Below are positions 10,932-21,085 of a DNA stretch of 64,000 nucleotides, piece by piece; position 1 is the stretch's first letter, and each line of letters begins with the position of its first letter. Source of the stretch: Poa pratensis (taxonomy: Eukaryota; Streptophyta; Magnoliopsida; Poales; Poaceae); the NCBI GenBank assembly GCA_947311845.1, contig CAMZMU010000063.1, positions 55,737,618 to 55,801,617 of the forward strand, written 5' to 3'. The notes below the pieces were generated by a model. The model had not been told where the DNA came from. It ran no database searches and saw only the letters and a list, made by a program, of their open reading frames with translations. The position numbers were made by a program, and so were the translations under genes.

Positions 10932-11214
10932 ATGTCCAAATTTCTGTCGGTTTTGTCGGAGGACGAGACACATGACTAGTGCGGGGCGGAGGAGGAGGCG
11001 CTGACTCCATCGTCCAGTAGCACAAGGGAGGGCTCCTTCTTTGACATCTCGGATGAAAATTTTCGACGCCCCGAGGATAGGCTGGCACGAAGGGGTCAGC
11101 CTCCAGAGCACGTGCTCGACGCGTGCACAAGTCGACTTGTGATGCTCAATACGGCGTGTTACATGACGACATTGGTGTTTCTTTACCGGTTTTCACCCCC
11201 GATTATACGTTAAT
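10932..11214 (+). pseudogene. Possible decayed coding fragment
   Basis: From an ATG at 10932 a frame reads MSKFLSVLSEDETHD, meets one TAG (10977-10979), then stays open for about 78 codons (EEEALTPSSSSTREGSFFDI, then ENFRRPEDRLARRGQ) until a TAA near 11212. The residue composition looks protein-like, but I do not recognise the family. The hAT insertion lies just upstream. This could equally be chance. Confidence 0.25.
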
Positions 11215-11585
11215 TAACCGGACAATTTCATTCTTCTTAATATTTGAAGTTTCACGGTAGGTTCCCCACTGCTATTTTTATTATATTTTCAGTTAGATAG
11301 TACGGAAATGAAAAGCATAACAAAACAACAGATGAAAGACATATGTGCAACAACAAAGAAAATAAGGTCTCTAGCAACGCCGTCTGCTGCTAACTTCAGT
11401 AAAATATAATAACTACTACTGATCCGTATAATTGTCACAGATTTAGTACAACTTAGTAAATCTGCGAGAACTAATATGTAATATGGATCAAAGTAAGTAT
11501 AAATTTTTGTGACATTTTAAGAACAAGTTTCTCCAGAACCGTGTCAGAAGGGTACGAACCATACTGTAAAAAAATATGGACTACC

Positions 11586-11860
11586 TGTGGTTGGATGGTT
11601 AGGATGGTGGTTGTACCCCCAGCATATCAGAGTTCAAACCGCAGGTTTGACGCTAGTGTTTCTCATTTAGGTTTAATATTTTTTAGTGGGAGACGACGTT
11701 CCTGTCGACAGCAAGGCGCTCGTGGTGACTTCACCAATCTCAAAACCTGATCCGTCGGCTCAGTCTTTCGGAGTTGCTCATATTAGTGTGCGTGTGTGCG
11801 TTTATAGAGGTGAGTGTATGCACATGTATATCAGTACACCTGGTTGTTTCGAAAAAAAAA
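11586..11860 (+). mobile_element. Au-type SINE
   Basis: The head contains a tRNA-derived promoter: TGGTTGGATGGTTAGG (A box region) and AGAGTTCAAACC (B box region, ending at 11640). The body contains the segments GTGGGAGACGACGTTCCTGT, GGTGACTTC and CGGCTCAGTC, and the 3' part TGTGCGTTTATAGAGGTGAG. It ends in a short A tract at 11852-11860. This order matches my recollection of the Au SINE family, widespread in Triticeae. Au SINEs are non-coding and rely on LINE enzymes for movement. No clear target duplication was found. Confidence 0.85.
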
Positions 11861-12229
11861 CTGCCTCAGGAGTAAACGAACAATCCGTGTTTGTCGCACA
11901 AACTCGCAACACAAATTTAATTAGCGATCCGCGTAGAGAAAAGGCAATCACGATTCACGCGCGACAGCCAGAATATGGCAGCCACAATAAAATAACGGAC
12001 ATGCCAGGCCTCGATCGGGACTTTCGTTGGAAGTTCAGTTTTCAGCTTGATGCGAACACGACACGTAACTAGTCCACCAGCACGGTCAACGCTTGTACTA
12101 GCAAATATAATAACCTGGCCAGTGATCGACTTGAAGACGGCAATCCCACCCGTCCGATCTTGAGGCCTTTTTACCAAACTACGAAACCATAGTCACACTC
12201 ACAGTATAAAACGGTGCTTTACTGCCGTT

Positions 12230-15200
12230 TTTTTCAATTTGCTTTGTCAACCAAAGCCAAATTAGACCGCGTCTTTATTAACCTTGACTGGGACCTCATC
12301 TTCCCCAACTCCTCTGTCTCTTCGATCACTCGTTTTGTCTCCGACCATGTCCCGATCATAGTCTCAATCCAATCAGGCATCCCTCGCCCCGCCAATTTCC
12401 GATTTGAATCTTCATGGGCCAACTGGGCCTCTTGCAGGACCACGTCCAGCACGCCTGGGCTGTCGCCCATGAGAGTTCCAATGCTGCTACTGCTCTCGTT
12501 GCCGCGCTTAAACGCACTAGAACGGCTCTTAAAACCTGGAGAAAAACAATCGCCCCCATTAACGCCCGGGAAAACAATTGCAAAACAATCATCTCCATCA
12601 TAGACACGCTAGAAGAAATCAGGTGCCTCTCGCCTCAGGAATTTGCCCTTCGAAAAGTGGTCATTACTGTCCTTCAAAGAACCGTCCGCGAAAAGGTGGC
12701 TTGCTGGAAACAACGGGGTAAGATTCGGGCCGCCATCGAGGCTGATGAGAACACTCGTTTCTTCCATGCCTCCGCTTCAAACCGCCTCCGTCGAAACAAA
12801 ATTTCCATTCTAGAAGTCAATGGCGTCGAGCTCTCTAACCACAACCAGAAGTCGGTTGCTCTCACTAACTACTTTAGGACTCTGCTTGGCTCGGCTTCCC
12901 CCACCACTTGGAATTTCTCCCTCCAAGACATCTACCCAACGCCTCTACCCCAGCTTCGCCACCTCGACGCCCCCTTCACTGATGAAGAAATCGTAGAAGC
13001 TTTCCATGGCATGAATGCCCTAGCCAGCCCTGGTCCTGATGGCTTCGGCCCTGCGTTCTACAAAAAATACTGGAGCACCGTAAAACATCGTGTTTTCGAC
13101 CTCTTCAGAGATTTTCATGCGCTTAAAACAGATACTGCTTCTATCAACCGCGCTCACATTATCCTTCTCCCCAAAAAAGAAGGCGCCCGCTCACCTGACG
13201 CTTTCAGACCCATATCACTCCAAAATTGCTCAATCAAGGCGATCGCCAAGGTTCTCACCAACAGACTCAAGCCGCTAATCCCCCTTCTCGTTAACCAAGA
13301 CCAAACTGGTTTTATCACCGGAAGATCGATCTCCGAAAATTTCGTTTACGCTGCTGACCTACTCCACTGCTGCCACAAAAGGAAAGCCCCCTCCATTGTC
13401 ATAAAATTAGATTTCAGAAAGGCTTTCGACTCTGTTAACTGGAACGCTCTAATCACTATCCTGCGCCATCGTGGTTTCCCGCCCAAATGGTGTGACTGGC
13501 TTCTTGACATCCTTCGCACCGGCAAGACTGCAATCTTACTCAACGGTGTGCCCGGAAACTGGATCAACTGCAAAAATGGCCTTCGGCAAGGCGACCCTCT
13601 TTCACCCTTTCTCTTTAACACTATCGCTGACCTCCTACCTCAAATGATTACCCACGCTGCTAACGCTGGCCTACTTCACCACCCTCTCTGCCCCGACCTC
13701 CCTCCTGTGGTCCTACAGTACGCAGACGACACCCTCATTATGGTTAAAGCCTCTCCATCTGCTGCCCATAACCTAAAAGTAATCCTTGATGACTTTGCTG
13801 AAGCTACAGGACTGACCATAAACTACAGCAAGTCCACTTTCATCCCCATCCATCTCGACCCCCACACAGCTAATGACATTGCTAACACGTTAGGAACCTC
13901 GATCTCGTCCTTCCCCCAACCCTACCTCGGCCTACCTCTCTCCGCCCACAAGATCACCTCCTCTGACCTCATCCCCCTCTTCACCAACGCAGAAAAATAC
14001 CTCGCTGGTTGGCAAGCGAACCTCCTTAACAAGGGAGGAAGACTAGCCCTTATGACATCGGTGCTTGATAGCTTACCAACCCACATCATGTCTTGCTTCC
14101 CTCTCGCCAAACAGGATATAGCTAAATATAACAAAAAAAGACGTTCCTTCTTTTGGGCTGCAGACGACACCTGCTCGGGAGCCCAATGCTTAGTTGCCTG
14201 GGACAAAGTGTGCACACCTAAGACAGCAGGTGGTCTAGGCGTTAAAAACCTTGAGATTCAAAATGAGTGCCTACTGTTGAAATTTGCTTACAAATTCTTG
14301 CATTCTGCTGATTTGCCGTGGAAAACTTGGATTCTTCACCATTCGCCATACCCCATGCACCAAACAACACACTCCACCTTCCTAGCCTCCATTGTCAGGA
14401 AAAATATACACATCCTTCGCCAAATTTCCCAATGCAAAATTGGCAATGGCCGCTCCACATATTTCTGGCTTGATAGATGGCTGCTTCCAGAACCCCTCGC
14501 CACCGCCTTCCCTGCCATTTTCTCACACCACCTAAAACAATTTGACTTAGTTGCTTCGGTGCTGCAGGATGGGATCGAAACTAACCTGAGAAACAGGCTC
14601 ACCTCGGCTGCGAGCTCCGAGCTTCGGTCGCTTTCTTTTCTGTTGCAGGATGTCTCGCTGAATGCCCTCGCTGACGACAGGCGCTTGATGGATGGATCCC
14701 GGTTCACTGCCAGGGGTGCTTACGCTGCGCTCTCCGTGCAGCTGCGTGACGATCAGCTCGCCCACGTCTGGGACTCTTTCACCCCGCAGAAGATTAAAAT
14801 CTTTGGATGGCTTCTACACTTCGACAGGCTCAACACCCGCGCCAACCTCCACAAGAAGACGATTCTGGACACTGCTGCGTGCCCACGATGCACCCTGCCG
14901 GTTGAGGACCGGGAGCACCTCTTCTTCACCTGCGTCGCCGCCCGTGCTGTATGGTCCAAGATAGGCATCACCCCCTCCTTCGGACAGTTCACCGATCTAT
15001 GGAGCTCTTCGCTGCCGGCAGGACTCCCCTCTGACGTATGGCCCTCCATCGCCCTTGCCATATGCTGGAAGATCTGGGACGCTCGGAACGCCAAAGTGTT
15101 CAGGGCAACTGACCTCACTGCATCTCTCACTGTTGGTAACATTGTAACGGATCTGAACCTTTGGGTAAATCGGTGCAAAAGACCGGAACAAAAGGAACAC

Positions 15201-15316
15201 GCCGACCTGTGGTGCTCGTTCCTCTCCTCACGCCGTGCGTGACCTTGTAAAAATTGCTGCGAAATAAAATTCAGGTGGGGATTTTGTCCCCCCCGGTGAC
15301 TTCTCAAAAAAAAAAA
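12230..15316 (+). mobile_element. 5'-truncated L1-type LINE
   Basis: The element keeps the last part of the endonuclease (12253-12420, reading KLDRVFINLDWDL and FVSDHVPIIV), the reverse transcriptase ORF, a short 3' untranslated region and an 11-base A tail (15306-15316). ORF1 and most of the endonuclease are absent, the usual result of incomplete target-primed reverse transcription. I could not define a target duplication with confidence, so the left boundary is approximate. Confidence 0.9.
12414..15242 (+). CDS. LINE ORF2 fragment: reverse transcriptase with C-terminal zf-RVT
   Basis: A 942-codon open frame without internal stops. Reverse transcriptase motifs occur in order: ASPGPDGFGPAFYK (about residues 203-216), HIILLPKKEGARSPDAFRPI, an FITGRSISENF block, KLDFRKAFDSVNW, GLRQGDPLSPFLFN and the catalytic QYADDTL at about residue 435. 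The C-terminus has a zf-RVT type region (PRCTLPVEDREHLFFTC, about residues 825-841) found in plant L1-type ORF2 proteins. The enzyme copies its RNA at a nicked chromosomal site. The reading frame before 12414 (endonuclease tail in another frame, FRFESSWANW) shows a frameshift at about 12410-12430, so the given start is only the first ATG in frame and not a native start. The long open frame suggests a fairly young copy. Confidence 0.9.
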   Translation: MGQLGLLQDHVQHAWAVAHESSNAATALVAALKRTRTALKTWRKTIAPINARENNCKTIISIIDTLEEIRCLSPQEFALRKVVITVLQRTVREKVACWKQRGKIRAAIEADENTRFFHASASNRLRRNKISILEVNGVELSNHNQKSVALTNYFRTLLGSASPTTWNFSLQDIYPTPLPQLRHLDAPFTDEEIVEAFHGMNALASPGPDGFGPAFYKKYWSTVKHRVFDLFRDFHALKTDTASINRAHIILLPKKEGARSPDAFRPISLQNCSIKAIAKVLTNRLKPLIPLLVNQDQTGFITGRSISENFVYAADLLHCCHKRKAPSIVIKLDFRKAFDSVNWNALITILRHRGFPPKWCDWLLDILRTGKTAILLNGVPGNWINCKNGLRQGDPLSPFLFNTIADLLPQMITHAANAGLLHHPLCPDLPPVVLQYADDTLIMVKASPSAAHNLKVILDDFAEATGLTINYSKSTFIPIHLDPHTANDIANTLGTSISSFPQPYLGLPLSAHKITSSDLIPLFTNAEKYLAGWQANLLNKGGRLALMTSVLDSLPTHIMSCFPLAKQDIAKYNKKRRSFFWAADDTCSGAQCLVAWDKVCTPKTAGGLGVKNLEIQNECLLLKFAYKFLHSADLPWKTWILHHSPYPMHQTTHSTFLASIVRKNIHILRQISQCKIGNGRSTYFWLDRWLLPEPLATAFPAIFSHHLKQFDLVASVLQDGIETNLRNRLTSAASSELRSLSFLLQDVSLNALADDRRLMDGSRFTARGAYAALSVQLRDDQLAHVWDSFTPQKIKIFGWLLHFDRLNTRANLHKKTILDTAACPRCTLPVEDREHLFFTCVAARAVWSKIGITPSFGQFTDLWSSSLPAGLPSDVWPSIALAICWKIWDARNAKVFRATDLTASLTVGNIVTDLNLWVNRCKRPEQKEHADLWCSFLSSRRA

Positions 15317-16361
15317 GCCTTCAGCTTTCTTTGCAGGAAACCCAAATGAGCTTGATGCTAATTGTTCAGAGCTGGGTCCACGAGTTAATTAACCCAAAGA
15401 AGAATGAGGGCGACCTTGACGTGCTTTCTTATCGTTAATCAGTGGAGGTAGGCTTCCGTAGCCCATGTCATCGATCTGGTCCAAGATTAACCAGTTGACA
15501 TCGATCTCGCCCATGGTTCTCAGCACCTTTTCTGTTACCGTGTCGGTTAGGCTCGGCACCGGCGCCGGCGCCGGCGCCGGCGGGCGCAGTACTGCAGCCG
15601 GTCGCGATCGATCGAGCTCGCGGCGGAAGATCATACTATCATGGCTTTGCATGCACACCTAATTAATAGCGTGGAGTATCAGCAAGCTAAGCCAGCAGAG
15701 TATTTGGAGTTTCGAGCGTCCAGCCTGCTTGTTTGTCTAGCACATGGTCGGAACGCTCGCAATAATCTATTTCCAGGGCAGAGCCGCACACGTTCACGTA
15801 ACGGAGAACTCTGAGCCTGTCTCCGCATCCCTATCAGGACAGACGGACAGCGCGTCCAACACAGTTAATGGTCCAGCAGCAGGCGAGGTTCATCCACCTC
15901 AGGTGAGCCGGCGGTGACCCGGTGGCCGGCGGACATGTCACCCTCTCCAAGATCGCTCTCCCGTTTCCTCCCCGTTCACCTGCAACTTACCCGGAAGGAA
16001 GCACATCGAAGAGATCCCTGACGGCGACGAGGGAGCCGGCGACGACTCATCGGTGTGACAAGACGACGAGCATCCCGTTTGACCTGCCGGGAAGTAAACG
16101 CAGAGGCCATTTTTATTTCAGCCATGCGCTTTATTCGGCCAAACAACACGGAGCGGCATAGCAGAATTCGTCTGGTGGGTGATGACACGCGGCGTGTGTC
16201 CATAAGCACTGACACCGATCCTAAAGCGCAAACAAGATCCCCCACCCGCCCGAGAGTAGACGACAGCGCCACCATACATCCGGAAGGTCTTCCATAACGC
16301 GTAGGCCTCGGCTTCCGCTCCCGCACGAGGAGAGCTGAGCGGAGCAGAGGCGAGCGGCCTT
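15317..16361. other. Intergenic region upstream of kinase gene
   Basis: This holds a short GGCGCC-type hexamer run at about 15556-15582 (GGCGCCGGCGCCGGCGCCGG) and GC-rich sequence. A minus-strand open frame at 15389-15658 has no recognisable domain. The region is likely 5' flank of the kinase gene. No RNA gene or complete transposon is seen. Confidence 0.5.
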
Positions 16362-16368
16362 TTTATAT
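16362..16368 (+). promoter_or_regulatory. TATA box of the RLCK-VII kinase gene
   Basis: TTTATAT lies about 105 bp upstream of the start codon at 16471, a fitting distance for a core promoter plus a short 5' leader containing GCTAGCTAGCTA. Its assignment as the TATA box is inferred from position. Confidence 0.55.
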
Positions 16369-16470
16369 CCGAAGCATCTCTTGCCGTGGCACATCTCGAG
16401 AGCTAGCTAGCTACACAGAGAAGAAGATACCATCGTTCCACTGAGCTTTTCGCTCTTGCTTGCTCCTACC

Positions 16471-18022
16471 ATGGGGAACTGCTTCGGCTCCGAGGAAGCC
16501 GAGGTGTTCGAGGCCGTGAAGGCGCCCCCGGGCCACCACGGACACGGACAGCCCCAAGGTAGGTGTCCTCCCGGTTCCATTTCGGTGCTTGTTCTTGCCA
16601 AACTTTCTGAAATCTAAAATCTTACCCAAGTTCATCATCAGAAGCATTCGCTTGCTGCCTTCAGATTTGCTCACTATGAAATTTCTTGTGTCCTCTGCAG
16701 CAGCAACTGCGGTCCGCAACCTTCCGCCATGGCAGCACCACCAATCGCCCATGTCACCGCCGCCGCGGGCTCGACGCACGCCAGGAGGTCCCGGGCTCGT
16801 CCATGAGCAGCTTCACCACGAGAAGCACCAGCGGCAGCACCAGCACGACGGCGCCGGCCTCGGGGAGCCCGATTCCGGCACGATCCTGGAGGCGCCGAAC
16901 CTGCGCATCTTCACATTCGCGGAGCTCAAGGCGGCGACGCGGAACTTCAAGCCGGACTCGATGCTGGGCGAGGGCGGGTTCGGGCAGGTGTACAAGGGGT
17001 GGGTGGACGAGCGGAGCATGAACCCCGTGCGCAGCGGCACCGGCATGGTCATCGCCGTCAAGAAGCTCAACCAGGAGAGCGTGCAGGGCCTCCAGGAATG
17101 GCAGGTACGTCGTACTTCGCGATTCATTCAGCAATCAGCAGTCCTTCTTCCGTCGAGCTGATCCGGAAATGCCGAGAGGATATACTGTGAAGAATTAGCT
17201 TGCGGGTAGGCATCAATAATTGCGGCCGTGGCTAAACTTGCCCCGGTTTCTTCCAGTTCCATACCGGCGGGCACGCGTTCACGTGGCCAGACCATCGTTT
17301 TCAGACGCTGATTCTAGTATACAATATGAACTTTTTAATTCCCCTGTGTGAAACCTCCTCACCCGTGACACATAGATTAGCTGTACGAGTTGGCCGGCCG
17401 AAGCTGAAACCTCAACGGAAATGTGCGCGCCGGCCGATTATTTTTCGATCTCGATCGCGCTGATCTAACCACTGACGCACTGCGCACGGTTGGAAATTTG
17501 CAGTGTGAGGTGAACTTTCTGGGGAGGATACAGCACCCGAACCTGGTGCGGCTGCTGGGGTACTGCCTCGAGGACAGGGAGCTCCTGCTCGTCTACGAGT
17601 TCATGGCCAAGGGCAGCCTCGAGAACCACCTCTTCAGAAGTGAGTCATCATCCTGCAATTACAATTATTTATCGTTCTTCCTTTGACCTAGTATTTTTTT
17701 TTTTGTTCCTGTCTGTTTCTTTGCAACTTCACTCGTCGTTTGATTTGATGTTGATCGGGTTGACCCTTTCTGAAAACGACTTTGGATTGTCTATATTAAA
17801 AGTGTGATGGGATGGTCTGCTCGCAAAAAACCAAAGTGATGCCTTGGTCGTCACTGAAACAGATCATTTGCCTCAATACTGCCAACCTAGTATAGCGATC
17901 TGACCAAATGTGGGACCTGGGTTTGAAAAACCCGGTCATGCACGTTGATTAGGTCCACCAGGCCCAAAGACTAAAGAGCCGTACAGTTTGTACCAAGGCC
18001 CAAAGCCTACTTGCGCCACTAG

Positions 18023-18061
<39 letters not shown>

Positions 18062-19880
18062 AGAAAAAGAATTCGACCTAAAAAACAAGACCTGGCAATG
18101 ATTTTTTTTTTGTCATCCACAAAATTGGGAGAAAGAAATAAGTAAGTTTACAATGCTTATTTTTTTTATGATGGTACTGTTTCTTGTGAGTCATGCTTCA
18201 TTGACTGTAAGTATGTACCAATGGAACATTTTCCCGATTTCGTCGTAACGTTTAAAAGAAGTTATGACATTTAATATATTTTTACAGTACGACACTTTAC
18301 ATCATGTACTTCACTTGGTTTACAAGTTCATATGTATCAATACTTGAGAATAAGTTTTTTTAGCGTTTTTAGAAAAGTAAGGCAACCCCAATGGGCATCT
18401 GCCATGAGCGTTGCACCTAGTTTATAAAGCCTTTGTATCTACGAGACTTGAGTCGGACAAAAAAGTAATGCTTTTTTTATGAAGGCACACTCTCAGAGTC
18501 CGATGGAACATTTCCCCGAGTTAATTGTAGTGTTTCAAATACATTATGGCCCTTACAATATTTTTCGCATTATATAGCACTTAGTAAACTTGATTTATAA
18601 GTTTGTTAGAATAAGTTTACTAGTGTTTTAGGGAAGTAAGGCATAGACTGAAAAATGAAAAGGGATTTTTTTCCCTAAAATACTCGAAAAAAGAAGACAT
18701 TCTACCTCTTTCAATATTATTTAATCAAAATTGATAAATCATTTAATGCAACTGATATGTTAAGTGTGTGAGTCGTTCCTGTTGCACTTCACCTCGTTCA
18801 TTCACTTGCTCATGAACTCTGCTGCTTTGCCAACTAGTCCATGAGAGATGCACCTAATTTATAAATGTGACATGTATTTTTCCACCCTATCGCTTTCTTG
18901 TGATAAGTAAATTGCGAAAAATGCAAGTCTAAATAAGGATTCATTGGTAGATGCACTTTAGTCAAGTGTTAAATGTACTTGATGAGCTAAAACACAAGAT
19001 AGTAAACTGTGAAGGTAAACTAACAAGAATATCCTTTGCAAGCAGAAAGCGGATCCGTCCAACCCATCTCCTGGGGCCTGCGACTACGGATCGCCATCGA
19101 CGCTGCACGCGGCCTCGCCTTCCTGCACTCCTCGGAGAAGCACGTCATCTATCGAGATTTCAAAGCCTCAAACATCCTTCTCGACACGGTACGTAAGCTC
19201 GTCTCCGGCGAGGTTGCAAAGCTTAACACTCACTTACGCGCACAGTTGATTAATTAACCTGTACTGTCTCGTCCCTCGTGTTGCTGCAGCACTACAATGC
19301 CAAGCTCTCGGACTTCGGGCTGGCGAAGAACGGCCCGACCGGCGGCGACAGCCACGTCACGACGCGCGTGATGGGCACCTACGGCTACGCGGCGCCGGAG
19401 TACGTCGCCACCGGCCACCTGTACGTGAAGAGCGACGTGTACGGCTTCGGCGTCGTCCTCCTGGAGCTCCTCACGGGCCTGCGGGCGCTGGACACGGCCC
19501 GGCCGGCGCCGCAGCTGAACCTGGTGGACTGGGCCAAGCCGTACTTGGCGGACCGGCGGAAGCTGGCCCGGCTCGTGGACCCGCGCCTGGAGGGCCAGTA
19601 CCCGTCCAAGGCCGCCGTGCGGGCCGCGCAGCTCACGCTGAGCTGCCTCGCCGGCGACCCCAAGAAGCGGCCCTCCATGGCCGAGGTCGTCGTCGTGCTC
19701 GAGGAGATCGAGCGCATGCGGCCGCGGCACCGGCCCGGGGCGTCGCCGGAGGGGGACGCGTCGTCGTCGCCGAGGACCGCCGCGCGGAGCGGGCACGCTG
19801 GTGGGCATAGGCAGCCGCCGCGGCCGAGGTCCGGGTCGGACGGCGCGCGGAGCGGACACCCGTCTCCTCGGGTGAGATGA
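16471..19880 (+). CDS. Receptor-like cytoplasmic kinase, subfamily VII (PBL-type Ser/Thr kinase), complete
   Basis: Five exons with matching phases give 453 residues: 16471-16558, 16701-17104, 17504-17639, 19046-19188 and 19290-19880. The protein begins MGNCFGSEE, an N-myristoylation signal with a palmitoylatable Cys, so plasma-membrane attachment is expected. The kinase domain begins near residue 105 ([20 protein letters not shown]). It has the Gly loop [11 protein letters not shown], the VAIK-type Lys in VIAVKKLN, the catalytic loop [13 protein letters not shown] (an RD kinase with Tyr in place of His, usual in this subfamily), DFGLAK, the activation segment [18 protein letters not shown] and the subdomain IX/XI region. 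Family members relay signals from receptor kinases in immunity and development by phosphorylating downstream targets (family knowledge). The linker before the kinase domain (about residues 45-95) reads His/Gln-rich in frame, but an adjacent frame looks like the usual Ser/Thr-rich linker. Intron 3 is long (1.4 kb) and holds a poly-C run. Confidence 0.93.
18023..18060 (+). repeat. 38-base poly-C run in kinase intron 3
   Basis: An uninterrupted run of 38 cytosines follows CCACTAG and precedes GAGAAAAAG. On the minus strand it is poly-G and could form a G-quadruplex. Such runs are prone to sequencing error, so the true length is uncertain. Confidence 0.95.
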
Positions 19881-21085
19881 CAAGCCCGAACGTTTGATTT
19901 AGGTCAGCGCATGTTTTTTGGCCCAGTTTTAAGTTCTTGGGCTTGTCCTGCCACGTTCGGCCCAGTTTTTTGGCCCTGGAAGTTGGACGACTAGAGTCCA
20001 AAGTGAGACGATTCGCAGGCTTGGTACGCGTGTGGTTGGATCCAAATGGCCGAATGATGCAGGTTGCTCCTTGTCGTTCCCGGCCTCACAGTCACAGGCT
20101 TCGATTATCCCTGTAGTAGTGTAGTTCATTATGAAGTGTAATTTTTTTTAGGGGTAACCAAATTGTAATTCACGCGCAGGCGCAGGAGTTTTCTTTCGGT
20201 TAGTTTTTAGCTACATTTTGACGAAGAGGTGCTGAACGTAAACATCCACTCCCGATACAGGTCCGAACTCACGACTCACGAGGTGCTCCAGAGTGCGTAC
20301 CTGCAGCTGCCTGCATGGCGGGGACGACCAAATTCGATTTCTCCACTTTATAGGCAGCCACAGCCAGACGCTCCATTAATATTTGTCCGTGCGCTCTTTA
20401 AAAGGCATGGCCCGATTTCCTGGTTCATCCTCTTGAACATTCCCGTGTTTACACGTGAACGTACAGTCGCGAATAATCGACGCATACTGCTCGCCCACGC
20501 AGCTTGGTCTGGCGGCCAGCCCCTACACTACGTACCGGGTGCATGAACTGAATCTCATCGCGTGTCTCCCACAGATCTCTCATACGAGCAGTACATAAGA
20601 AAACACAGTGGAGGGACGAATGATATGGTCACTTGGCATTCCTGAATTCATATACGAGAGTAGATGCAAATGCCGTTGGCAGCGTTGGCGGTGTCGCGTC
20701 TCCTTTGATTTGTTTGTTAGGTATAGGTGGACATGACTGACTTGCAACTATATCGTCTATCTTCAATCTACACACGTACTATACTATACAGTTACAACTG
20801 CACTGATTAATTGGAGCTCGCTCGGGGTTGCGGCGCGGGAATTTGGAGCCGCCCGAGCGCCACGGTGAGCACGTTGGCAACACATGTCAGAAGAGCGACA
20901 AGGACAAACAAAGCTCAGCTTAGCTGCGTCCTGATCCTGCATGCATGGCTGCAACCTGGCTGATAGCTGTCGATCCTATAGCTTGCCGTTCAGCCAGAAG
21001 CTTACGATCCAGACTGGGAGCCTCGTCCCGAGTAGTCCCTTTCTGCTAGCTTGCGTTCCACGCGGGGCATACGTACTACTGTAGT
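19881..21085. other. 3' flank of kinase gene and intergenic DNA
   Basis: Sequence after the TGA at 19878 is presumably 3' untranslated region for a few hundred bases. The remainder has only short open frames without domain signatures. No transposon ends were identified. Confidence 0.45.

Noticed and set aside
15389..15658. 89-codon minus-strand frame upstream of the kinase gene
   Set aside because: Part of it is produced by a GGCGCC repeat (PAPAPAPVP) and no homology is recognised.
19254..19883. 209-codon minus-strand frame over the last kinase exon
   Set aside because: Antisense to a clear kinase domain in GC-rich DNA; the Arg/Pro composition is typical of a shadow frame.
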